Origin: Porphyromonas somerae DSM 23386
GTDB taxonomy: Bacteria; Bacteroidota; Bacteroidia; Bacteroidales; Porphyromonadaceae
Reading direction: 5' to 3'
DNA length: 33,406 bases
Assembly: GCF_000372405.1 (NCBI RefSeq)
Contig: NZ_AQVC01000027.1
Location: forward strand, 1 to 33,406
Part shown: positions 17,045 to 23,911 of the stretch, piece by piece
How the letters are laid out: each line of letters begins with the position of its first letter
Numbering within the stretch: position 1 is the first letter of the stretch
Notes under the pieces: generated by a model
Database searches by the model: none
Seen by the model: the letters and a program-made list of their open reading frames with translations, nothing else
Told to the model about the DNA's origin: nothing
Translations under genes and position numbers: made by a program

Positions 17045-17179
17045 AGAAACCTCCCTAAAAAAATCAGTGGTTCCGCATTTGGTTTCTCTTGACGTGTGGC
17101 ATCAATGGGAGTGTCTGTGGGGTAAGGACCTCTTCTAATGCGTAACCCCTGTATTGCGAGTGGTTTTTGGTCAGGCAGT

Positions 17180-17221
17180 AAAAAGTAATAGGGTTCATAG
17201 AAACCTATGAACCCTATTACT
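17180..17221 (-). terminator. Terminator of the CsgG-family operon
   Basis: A perfect 17-bp stem is formed by 17184-17200 (AGTAATAGGGTTCATAG) and 17205-17221 with a 4-base loop. On the minus strand it is followed by TTTTTA. It lies just after the DUF799 gene. Confidence 0.9.
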
Positions 17222-17242
17222 AGTGTTAATGTGTCTCTGTCG

Positions 17243-17941
17243 CTAGAGCTTTACACGACCTGTAATATCCTTTTGCCCTGCTGGGGTATCTTGGTCTTGG
17301 TCGTGAAGGGGAGCATATTTCCCATCAGGAATGTCAGAGAGGATAAAACCATTTGCTTTGCGTGCGGCTACAATGTTATCGGAAAGGGCTGTCGCTACTG
17401 CATTTGCTACCAAGTTAAGTAGCATACTACTGGTGTTGGCCACCTTGCAATCTACGGTAACATCAGCACTTCTCTGAAAGAGTACTTTATTATCCTTGGT
17501 AGATTTTAAGATGTATTCAATATTCACATCCATAGTATTTGTAAGCACAATCTTCTGCCACTTATTTATTACAGTAAAGAGCACGGCGTCAGCTGTGAAC
17601 ACGTTATTGAATGGCTTTAGACTACCGTCAATAAATAATTCAGCATCTTCTGCGCTTTCACTTTGTAAAAGTTCTTGAGCTAATAGTGGTGAAAAGACGT
17701 AGTATCCTCTCTCTACAAGAGGGTGGAAAAGTGAGGCATACACCGCCTCTTTAGCCTCTACTTTATTTGTCTTATTGATCGGAGGCATTACTAGTATGCT
17801 TAAAGGTTTCTGGGCGTATAGCTCTTTGTATACCTCCCCTTTCTTGCCATAGTTGGCAGTAAGCCCACATGATGAAAGTAGCAATAGCAAGCTCAGAAGC
17901 GAAGCTATTGAAAAGGCTAGTCTATTGTAGTGAGTTTTCAT
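17243..17941 (-). CDS. DUF799 / GNA1162-family lipoprotein
   Basis: The lipoprotein signal MKTHYNRLAFSIASLLSLLL ends in lipobox LLSSC (Cys25). The body matches the DUF799 (GNA1162) family: KPLSILVMPPINKTNKVEAK, SLFHPLVERGYYVFSPLLAQ, LKPFNNVFTADAVLFTVINK and a late VANAVATALSD segment. Length 232 is usual. The family is found with CsgG-like and DUF4810 proteins in many Gram-negative bacteria and is thought to form an envelope complex of unknown role. Its start overlaps the stop of the DUF4810 gene by four bases. It is the last gene of the operon, followed by a strong terminator. Confidence 0.88.
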   Translation of the reverse strand: MKTHYNRLAFSIASLLSLLLLLSSCGLTANYGKKGEVYKELYAQKPLSILVMPPINKTNKVEAKEAVYASLFHPLVERGYYVFSPLLAQELLQSESAEDAELFIDGSLKPFNNVFTADAVLFTVINKWQKIVLTNTMDVNIEYILKSTKDNKVLFQRSADVTVDCKVANTSSMLLNLVANAVATALSDNIVAARKANGFILSDIPDGKYAPLHDQDQDTPAGQKDITGRVKL

Positions 17942-18291
17942 TTTTCAAACTGCTTAATTATCCTTGTAATAAATACTTTGCTCTCTGGGTATAGCTCAAT
18001 CTCTTTTTTTAGGAGCTGTAGTCCCTCTTCTCTTTTCCCCTGTTTGATAAGGAGATACCCATATTCTGCACATATTCCAGGCTGGACCATTTTTCGAGTG
18101 CCATTTGGGGTGTTTATAAGGCGTTCGTACTCTTTAATAAGGTGCTCTTCGCTTTTGGGCGTTCTGTCCTTAGTGAAAGTATGAACAGCATTGTCATAAC
18201 CGTACCAAGAATATAGGGTTTTTGTAGTGCTACAGCTACAAAGGGAAAGTGTCAAGATTACTGGTAGCAAAAAAAGAATTAAACGTTTCAT
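17938..18291 (-). CDS. DUF4810 lipoprotein, 117 aa
   Basis: The signal is MKRLILFLLPVILTLSLCSC, with Cys20 as the likely lipidated residue (lipobox LCSC, slightly unusual). The body follows the DUF4810 pattern: TLYSWYGYDNAVHTFTKDRT, a pair of helices with YERLINTPNGTRKMVQPGIC and AEYGYLLIKQGKREEGLQLL, ending KKEIELYPESKVFITRIIKQ. The helical hairpin looks TPR-like. In the known CsgG/DUF4810/DUF799 trio this small lipoprotein always lies between the other two, as it does here apart from one extra gene. It is tightly packed with both neighbours. Confidence 0.88.
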   Translation of the reverse strand: MKRLILFLLPVILTLSLCSCSTTKTLYSWYGYDNAVHTFTKDRTPKSEEHLIKEYERLINTPNGTRKMVQPGICAEYGYLLIKQGKREEGLQLLKKEIELYPESKVFITRIIKQFEK

Positions 18292-18293
18292 GT

Positions 18294-18644
18294 TTATCGT
18301 AGCTCTATCAATTTGGTTTTTCTAGTTGATAAAAATATCTTGCCACTATAGAGCACCCTTCCCTCTTTGCTCTTAACAGCAATGGAATAAGTGCCTGGCT
18401 TAAGATAAAACTGTGGCTTCTTCCCCTCGCTCCCTTTTGTCTGTATTACCTTTGTCTCTGTGGGGTTACTACCATTAATGGTTACTACCACGGTTTCTTT
18501 AACAAGGGTCTTGTTGTCGCTAATTATCTTTAAATAGGCCTCATCAGCCAAGCCCCCTGTTGCGGAATTTACGGTGCCACAGGAAAGGAGAGCGACTGCT
18601 AGTATGGCACTCAATGCGAGGCCAATCCAATTCAAATGCTTCAT
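18294..18644 (-). CDS. Small lipoprotein with PEGA-like C-terminus, 116 aa
   Basis: The signal is MKHLNWIGLALSAILAVALL, then SC as lipobox LLSC (Cys22). The C-terminal half, FYLKPGTYSIAVKSKEGRVL then YSGKIFLSTRKTKLIELR, resembles a PEGA-type beta domain (the 'LKPGTYSI' core). I know no formal family. It lies between the CsgG-like gene (5-base gap) and the DUF4810 gene (2-base gap), so it is a co-transcribed extra member of the complex. It could be a surface-exposed or wall-contacting part, but this is inference. Confidence 0.75.
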   Translation of the reverse strand: MKHLNWIGLALSAILAVALLSCGTVNSATGGLADEAYLKIISDNKTLVKETVVVTINGSNPTETKVIQTKGSEGKKPQFYLKPGTYSIAVKSKEGRVLYSGKIFLSTRKTKLIELR

Positions 18645-18649
18645 TTTTT

Positions 18650-19549
18650 TTATCTTATTTCTTGTATATAATAATCCGAGAGCTTAGAGCCGTCAATAGC
18701 TCCTTCGACGATATTGACTATGGAGAACTCAGTCATCGGAGTGTCTCCCAAGGTCATTTGCACCTCAATTGCTCCCACTTTTTTACCTGGAAGTTCAATC
18801 ATAGCACCTGTCTGAGGGTTCTTCACCCTTTTTCCTTTTGCGTAGATGTCAAATCTATCGCCTGCAACAAGTCCTTGAGAGGCTCCACCAGCAATGATAG
18901 TTCCGTCGTCATCCATGGAGATTATATAGGTACGCCAAGGCTTGTCCGCACATTTGTTGATGATATTCTCTACTAGCTGATCAATAGCAGCAGAAATAGC
19001 TTTGTCGGCTAGAGAAGCATCATACCCACTTACGCCCCCCATTCCTAGAGTAGACTTGCTAGTGGTATTGGCATACCCTTTAGCCTCCTCAGAATAGGTT
19101 GCGACCCCCGTAGCGACATCAACCAGCCTAAGGCTCACTCCAGCCTCTACCTGCTGGGTCTTTTTGGCAGTTAGAAGACCTACTTCGCCAGAAGTCTTAC
19201 GTCCGAATTCTGTTACTGAACCGAGGATCACATAGTCGGCAGTTACCTTGTTGTCGTTGTTGCCATCGGCAATCTCTTTTGCGATTGCTTCGGCATCAGA
19301 GCGCTCAACGAGGATGAATTTACCTGAAGCAATTAATTTTGCGGTTAAGATGTCTTGAGCCTGCTTGGCGATTGGATCATTCTCACGGTCATAAAAGATG
19401 CCTTTGCCATATTGGGTCTCATTAGAAAACCTCCCGATAGCGACTTTCCATTTTAAGCTCCTTCCTTCATTTTCTTGACCATAGAGGTGTAGACCTCCAG
19501 ATAGAAGGAGTAGAAAGACTATCCATACACGATACGATACATTTCTCAT
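18650..19549 (-). CDS. CsgG/HfaB family outer-membrane protein
   Basis: The 299-residue protein has an N-terminal signal (MRNVSYRVWIVFLLLLSGGL) without a lipobox Cys, unlike E. coli CsgG, which is a lipoprotein. The CsgG-type core is seen as KVAIGRFSNETQYGKGIFYD, AQDILTAKLIASGKFILVER, KVTADYVILGSVTEFGRKTS and SLRLVDVATGVATYSEEAKG. An extra C-terminal domain follows (about residues 205-299, GGASQGLVAGDRFDIYAKGK). CsgG proteins form oligomeric secretion pores in the outer membrane. There are no curlin (CsgA/B) or CsgE/F genes nearby, so export of curli is unlikely. It is first in a four-gene operon. No clear promoter box was found in front of it. Confidence 0.9.
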   Translation of the reverse strand: MRNVSYRVWIVFLLLLSGGLHLYGQENEGRSLKWKVAIGRFSNETQYGKGIFYDRENDPIAKQAQDILTAKLIASGKFILVERSDAEAIAKEIADGNNDNKVTADYVILGSVTEFGRKTSGEVGLLTAKKTQQVEAGVSLRLVDVATGVATYSEEAKGYANTTSKSTLGMGGVSGYDASLADKAISAAIDQLVENIINKCADKPWRTYIISMDDDGTIIAGGASQGLVAGDRFDIYAKGKRVKNPQTGAMIELPGKKVGAIEVQMTLGDTPMTEFSIVNIVEGAIDGSKLSDYYIQEIR

Positions 19550-19738
19550 AAATACTTAATTATATGATTTGTGTTTCTTATTTCCTTGTGCAAGTTACCA
19601 CTTTTTTGGAAATTGAACACATTAATGTCCTAACTTATTAAATTGATTTAAGTGATTTCTTTATTGGAGTAATGGAGCGCCTTATTAGGAGGACGAAGGG
19701 GGTGGCGGTGGAAATGCGGGTATTCGGAAAATTATGTG

Positions 19739-19746
19739 TACTTTTG
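19739..19746 (+). promoter_or_regulatory. Candidate -7 box (TACTTTTG)
   Basis: TACTTTTG matches TAnnTTTG, 37 bases before the ATG at 19784. It would drive the operon from 19784 through crcB. A -33 match is weak. The rest of the 234-base divergent gap is AT-rich with no other clear signal. Confidence 0.5.
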
Positions 19747-19783
19747 TGCAGTATAATAGGGAGTTTGATAAGTCACTGAACGT

Positions 19784-20386
19784 ATGGAGTACAATAAAGA
19801 GGCAGAAGGGATATTGCAGAGAATCGATAAGATGGCTGACGACTTGCAGCGACTTCGTAGAGAGGTGGCTCAGCTCCTTGTGAAGCATACCGAGCTATGT
19901 GCCAAAGGCGAGTCGACTGAAGCGGGTTCCGCAGAAGCACCTAGTGGTGAGCGAAGTGAGATATCCTGTATCTCGAGCCTTGAGGAGCTCTATGCACGGG
20001 ACTTTGAGAGTGATGACGAGCCGACGGAGCATGAGCCAATCGCTTTTGAACCAGTTGGCGAGCCGATAAAGAGCGAAAAAGAGAGTAGCGACTCTCTGGA
20101 CGACCTCTTCGTTAAGGCTGGCTCGGAAGAGGCGATGGAGGATCTTTTTGAGGCACGTAAGGGCTTTGACCTTCTCTCCAATCTGACCATTGCGGATCGA
20201 TACCTCTTTGCTAATGAGCTCTTCTATGGAGATCAGGCGGCGCTGGAGGATATGCTGCGGGAAATGGAACCTCTGAGCAGTATGGCCCATGTGGAGAGCT
20301 ATCTCTACGATGTGCGTAAGCTGGGGCGTGATGAGGAGGTGGTGAAGCACCTATTGGCGTTTGTTCAGGAGCATCGTTGTAAGTAA
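19784..20386 (+). CDS. Acidic hypothetical protein with N-terminal coiled coil, 200 aa
   Basis: There is no signal peptide, so it is probably cytoplasmic. An N-terminal coiled coil (GILQRIDKMADDLQRLRREV, about residues 9-28) is followed by a very acidic, low-complexity middle (about 40-115, many Glu/Asp/Ser). A compact C-terminal domain begins near residue 130 with LLSNLTIADRYLFANELFYG. The C-terminal segment 'TIADRYLFANELFYGDQAAL' recalls a conserved Bacteroidetes family of unknown function. It is first in an operon with rsmI, which starts seven bases after its stop. I cannot assign a role. Confidence 0.8.
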   Translation: MEYNKEAEGILQRIDKMADDLQRLRREVAQLLVKHTELCAKGESTEAGSAEAPSGERSEISCISSLEELYARDFESDDEPTEHEPIAFEPVGEPIKSEKESSDSLDDLFVKAGSEEAMEDLFEARKGFDLLSNLTIADRYLFANELFYGDQAALEDMLREMEPLSSMAHVESYLYDVRKLGRDEEVVKHLLAFVQEHRCK

Positions 20387-20393
20387 CAAGCCT

Positions 20394-21116
20394 ATGGTCT
20401 ACCCACTAGTCGTCATACCTACCCCTGTGGGGAATATGGAGGATATTACGCTGAGGGCGTTGCGGCTGCTGAGGGAGGCGGATATGGTCTATGCTGAGGA
20501 TACGCGGACCACTGCCAAGCTCTTTCAGGCGCACGATATACAGGCACCGCTCAAGAGCTTTCATATCCACAATGAGCACTCTGTAGCGGGGGAATTGGCG
20601 AGTAGAGTGGAGCGTGGCGAGCGGGTAGCTTTGGTCTCGGATGCCGGTACACCTGGGATTTCCGATCCTGGCTTTATGGCGGTGCGGGCTTGCTTGGAGC
20701 GGGGGCTTGAGGTGACTTGTTTGCCAGGGCCAACTGCTTTTGTACCGGCATTGGTTGGCTCGGGTTTGCCTTGTGAGCGCTTCTTTTTCGAGGGTTTTCT
20801 GCCGAATAAAAAGGGGCGGAAGACGCGGATAGAGGCACTAGTGGAGCGTGACGTGACGACGGTCCTTTATGAATCACCAAAGCGCTTGGTGAAGCTACTG
20901 GGGGAGTTGAAAGAGATAGTGGGCAGTGACCGCCAAGTGGTGGTTGCTCGGGAATTGAGTAAAAAGTTTGAGGAGTTTCACCGCGGAAGTGTGGCGGAGC
21001 TATTGAGTTATTTTGAGGAAAATGAGCCACTAGGTGAGATAGTGGTGATGGTCGCCCCCCAAGAGAAGCAGGAGAGCGTCCATGTGAATAAGTATAAAGA
21101 GCATAATTTTAGATAA
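20394..21116 (+). CDS. rsmI: 16S rRNA (cytidine-1402-2'-O)-methyltransferase RsmI
   Basis: I chose ATG 20394 (MVYPLVVIPTPVGNMEDITL), giving 240 residues; the frame extends to 20361 but would overlap the upstream gene. The motifs are diagnostic of the family: PTPVGNMEDITLRAL, YAEDTRTT, SDAGTPGISDPG, GFLPNKKGRK and YESPKRLVKLL. It methylates the ribose of C1402 in the decoding centre, together with RsmH. The family usually has about 230-290 residues. It sits in an operon with unrelated envelope genes. Confidence 0.96.
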   Translation: MVYPLVVIPTPVGNMEDITLRALRLLREADMVYAEDTRTTAKLFQAHDIQAPLKSFHIHNEHSVAGELASRVERGERVALVSDAGTPGISDPGFMAVRACLERGLEVTCLPGPTAFVPALVGSGLPCERFFFEGFLPNKKGRKTRIEALVERDVTTVLYESPKRLVKLLGELKEIVGSDRQVVVARELSKKFEEFHRGSVAELLSYFEENEPLGEIVVMVAPQEKQESVHVNKYKEHNFR

Positions 21117-21124
21117 CAAACAGT

Positions 21125-22006
21125 ATGAAACATCTTTTTTCATTGGCGACTATCGCCGCAATTGTTATGGTAGGTCTGTCATCTTGTGATGGTAAGGGCT
21201 CGTCCTATACCAAGCTACAGCAGAGCTACGATTCGCTCCTAGTTCAGAACACCCGCAGCCAGCAGGAGTTGGAGAGTGTGCTGGGACTAGTAATGGATGT
21301 GGAGCAGGAGATCAATAAAGTTTCGAACGCTGAGAATAAACTCCGTATGGGGCAAGCAAGTGGTGAATTTACTGAGAACGACCGTGAGCAGCTCCTCTCG
21401 GATGTCCGCTCTATGACTGCCTCTTTGGAGAAGAATAAAGAGGAACTAGCAAGGAAGCTGGAGGATCTGAAGCGCAAGGATATCAATATCTCTGCCCTCA
21501 ATAAGAAGATCAATATGCTACAGCAGCAGATTGTACAGAAGGAGAATGCCATTACCCACATGACGCAGTTGCTAGCCTCTAAGGACTCTTTGATCTTGCA
21601 ACAGGGTCAGCGAATCAGTGAGCTAGATGAGACCACTGGTGCTCAGGAGACGACGATTGCCCTACAGGACAAGACCATTTCGGAACAAGATCGTAAGCTG
21701 CACAGAGCACACTACTGCTTTGGTACTCACGAGGAGCTGAAGGAGCAAAACATCATCAGTAGTCGCTTCTTGCGCTCTGACAAGGTGCTTCCTGAGGGAT
21801 ATAATAAGGATTATCTCATCACCATTGATATCCGTGAGGTGAGGGAGATTCCTCTATTCGCGCCTAAGGCCAAGGTGCTTACCGAGCACCCAAGTAGCTC
21901 GTACGAATTGATTAAGGATGGTAATAAGAATATGATCCTCAAGATTAAGGACGTCGATAGCTTCTGGAGCTTAGGTCGCAACTTAGTGGTAGAGGTGAGT
22001 CTATAA
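21125..22006 (+). CDS. Coiled-coil lipoprotein, 293 aa
   Basis: The signal is MKHLFSLATIAAIVMVGLSS with Cys21 as the lipidation site (GLSSC). Residues about 30-190 form a long coiled coil rich in Gln, Glu, Lys and Leu (e.g. NKEELARKLEDLKRKDINIS, LNKKINMLQQQIVQKENAIT). The C-terminal globular part starts at about residue 197 (HYCFGTHEELKEQNIISSRF) and ends DVDSFWSLGRNLVVEVSL. The C-terminal motif is shared by a family of conserved Bacteroidetes lipoproteins of unknown function. It likely spans part of the periplasm. It starts eight bases after rsmI and six before the nucleotidase. Confidence 0.82.
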   Translation: MKHLFSLATIAAIVMVGLSSCDGKGSSYTKLQQSYDSLLVQNTRSQQELESVLGLVMDVEQEINKVSNAENKLRMGQASGEFTENDREQLLSDVRSMTASLEKNKEELARKLEDLKRKDINISALNKKINMLQQQIVQKENAITHMTQLLASKDSLILQQGQRISELDETTGAQETTIALQDKTISEQDRKLHRAHYCFGTHEELKEQNIISSRFLRSDKVLPEGYNKDYLITIDIREVREIPLFAPKAKVLTEHPSSSYELIKDGNKNMILKIKDVDSFWSLGRNLVVEVSL

Positions 22007-22012
22007 ACCAAG

Positions 22013-22723
22013 GTGTACAAGACCATACTGATAGACCTAGACGATACGCTCTGGGCCACTCAGCAGAATAATAAGGAGGCTATCCATCAGCTCTACCTCG
22101 AGGAGGGGTGGGCTGGTGGATATGCCTCCTTTGACCATTTTTGGTCGGTCTACTGGCCGAGCAATGAGGCTCTGTGGCATCAGTATCGACACTCAGAGAT
22201 TACGAAGTACGAGCTTACAATAGAGCGATTTCGCCGACCACTCGAGGCTATCCAGCACTTTACGGAGGAGGAGATTCTCCGCTTCAATGACCGCTTTCTG
22301 CACCTCTCTTCGCATAAGGAGGGGGTGGTAGAGGGAGCTATTGAGCTGCTTCAACACCTCAAAACCCTCTATAAGGTGGTGGTGGTCTCTAATGGCTTTA
22401 CAGAGGTACAGCGGCGTAAGATGGAGGTGTCGGGCATTGCTCCCTATATCGATGTGACAGTGCTGAGTGAGGAGGTGGGGATCAGCAAGCCCTACAAGGG
22501 GATATTTGACCAAGCACTCAGCAAAAGCGGTACTAGAAGGGGTGAGGCGATCATGATAGGCGATAGTTGGGACGCAGATATTTTGGGCGCCCAGAATGCC
22601 AAGCTACCCAGTATCTGGTTCAATCCAGAGCAGCTCCCTTTCCCTGAACAGTCGCTCCGCTATCCAGTCATTGAGGTGACTCGACTTGATGAGATTCCAG
22701 CATTACTACGGCAAACGATATGA
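22013..22723 (+). CDS. yjjG: HAD-family pyrimidine 5'-nucleotidase (YjjG-like)
   Basis: It starts at GTG 22013 (VYKTILIDLDDTLWATQQNN). HAD motifs are in order: motif I DLDDT (nucleophile Asp9), motif II VVVSNGF, motif III ISKPYKGIF (Lys) and motif IV MIGDSWDADILGAQ. The helical cap between motifs I and II and the length of 236 fit the YjjG subfamily, which removes phosphate from non-canonical pyrimidine nucleotides. Its stop overlaps the next start by four bases. The exact substrate is a family-based guess. Confidence 0.87.
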   Translation: MYKTILIDLDDTLWATQQNNKEAIHQLYLEEGWAGGYASFDHFWSVYWPSNEALWHQYRHSEITKYELTIERFRRPLEAIQHFTEEEILRFNDRFLHLSSHKEGVVEGAIELLQHLKTLYKVVVVSNGFTEVQRRKMEVSGIAPYIDVTVLSEEVGISKPYKGIFDQALSKSGTRRGEAIMIGDSWDADILGAQNAKLPSIWFNPEQLPFPEQSLRYPVIEVTRLDEIPALLRQTI

Positions 22724-23439
22724 AAAAGAAGATAGTATTCTCCACCCTTCTACTCTTTTCGCTCGTGATGATGAGTGGGGTAGAGCCTCACAGGCAAGGC
22801 CGCGAGCTTCCTGATGAGGTGCCTGTAGCTGAGGTGGATAGTTGTGCCTTGCTCTATAGTCAGTTGGGCTTGGAGGGGAAGGTGAGTCCGAAGGCTTTTA
22901 GAACCGCCTATCACGGCTACTACAAGGTGACGCAGCGACACAAGGAGCTGCTTACGCTTATTGACTTCACCAAGCCCTCCAATAGTGAGCGCCTCTATGT
23001 GATCAATATGGCGGAGGGCACGATGCTCTTTGAGAGTGTGGTGGCACACGGTCGGAATAGCGGTTCGCTCTACGCCACTGACTTCTCCAATCGGAGCAAT
23101 AGCCACCAAAGCTCGCTTGGCTTTTACCTTACAGGGGAGACCTACAGGGGGAGTAATGGTTACTCACTTCGGCTTGATGGGCTGGAGAAGGGCTTTAATG
23201 ACAATGCCCGAGCTAGAGCCATCGTGATTCACGGGGCTAAGTATGCCAATCCCGCCATCTGCCGAGGGGGGCAGCGACTAGGTAGGAGCTTCGGTTGCCC
23301 TGCCTTGCCGGAGCAACTTAATCGTCCGATTATTGATGCGATCAAAGGGGGCAGTGTTCTCTTTATCTATGCCGAGGATCCCAACTACCTCTCCCAAAGT
23401 CAGTTGGTAGGGGAAGGCAATTCTGCCCATCTGAGTTAG
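22720..23439 (+). CDS. Murein L,D-transpeptidase catalytic domain protein
   Basis: The N-terminal signal MKKKIVFSTLLLFSLVMMSG is followed by a domain with the PF13645-type pattern. YVINMAEGTMLFESVVAHGR precedes the strands with SLGFYLTGETYRGSNGYSLR. VIHGAKYANP then comes before the catalytic GRSFGCPALP, with active Cys in FGCPAL and the partner His in VIHGA. Enzymes of this type rebuild peptidoglycan cross-links or attach proteins to it in the periplasm. It is 239 residues long and translationally coupled to yjjG. Confidence 0.9.
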   Translation: MKKKIVFSTLLLFSLVMMSGVEPHRQGRELPDEVPVAEVDSCALLYSQLGLEGKVSPKAFRTAYHGYYKVTQRHKELLTLIDFTKPSNSERLYVINMAEGTMLFESVVAHGRNSGSLYATDFSNRSNSHQSSLGFYLTGETYRGSNGYSLRLDGLEKGFNDNARARAIVIHGAKYANPAICRGGQRLGRSFGCPALPEQLNRPIIDAIKGGSVLFIYAEDPNYLSQSQLVGEGNSAHLS

Positions 23440-23451
23440 CTCTATTCGGTG

Positions 23452-23829
23452 ATGGATTACCTATTAGTCGCCTTAGGAGGTGCCTTTGGTGCCTTCTCGA
23501 GATATGGGCTTTCGTCGCTTTGGTCCACGCACATCACTACCGCTCCATCGTGGAGTGGCACGCTACTGATCAATGTAGTTGGAGGGTTCCTCATCGGGGT
23601 GTTTTATGCCCTTTCGCAGCAAGAGGGTGCCACGTGGGGTGGGTGGAGCCTGCTACTAATCACTGGATTTTGTGGTGGGTTTACCACTTTCTCCACCTTC
23701 GGGCTAGAGCTCTTCCACACCCTCTCAGAGGGGCAATACCTCTCGGCACTTCTCTATGTACTCCTCTCCGTACTGCTCACCCTCTTAGCCGTAGCCGGAG
23801 GCATCTCAATCATCGGCATCAAACACTAA
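23452..23829 (+). CDS. crcB: Fluoride ion channel CrcB/FluC
   Basis: I start at ATG 23452 rather than GTG 23449. The 125-residue protein has four hydrophobic helices and the family motifs GGAFGAFSRYGL, TLLINVVGGFLIG and GFCGGFTTFSTF, the last being the pore signature with the conserved Phe/Thr/Ser track. CrcB dimers let fluoride leave the cell. I saw no fluoride riboswitch in front of it; it is the last gene of the operon and ends at a strong hairpin. Confidence 0.95.
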   Translation: MDYLLVALGGAFGAFSRYGLSSLWSTHITTAPSWSGTLLINVVGGFLIGVFYALSQQEGATWGGWSLLLITGFCGGFTTFSTFGLELFHTLSEGQYLSALLYVLLSVLLTLLAVAGGISIIGIKH

Positions 23830-23843
23830 CTGGTAGATATAGA

Positions 23844-23885
23844 AACTCCGCCACCTGTAGGCTTAGACCTATAGGTGGCGGAGTT
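23844..23885. terminator. Shared terminator between convergent crcB and EF-G paralogue
   Basis: The arms AACTCCGCCACCT and AGGTGGCGGAGTT form a perfect 13-bp stem with further pairing inside. T-rich sequence follows only weakly on either side (GTTAATTA on plus, TCTATA on minus). It sits midway between convergent genes. Confidence 0.75.
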
Positions 23886-23911
23886 GTTAATTATGCTCTT
23901 GAGAGAGGGGG

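Noticed and set aside
17243-19549. A curli system
   Set aside because: Only the CsgG-type pore is present; no curlin subunits or CsgE/F, and the companions are DUF4810/DUF799.
20361-20393. Longer start for rsmI
   Set aside because: It would overlap the upstream coding sequence, and the family begins at the V-IPTPVGN core; ATG 20394 fits.
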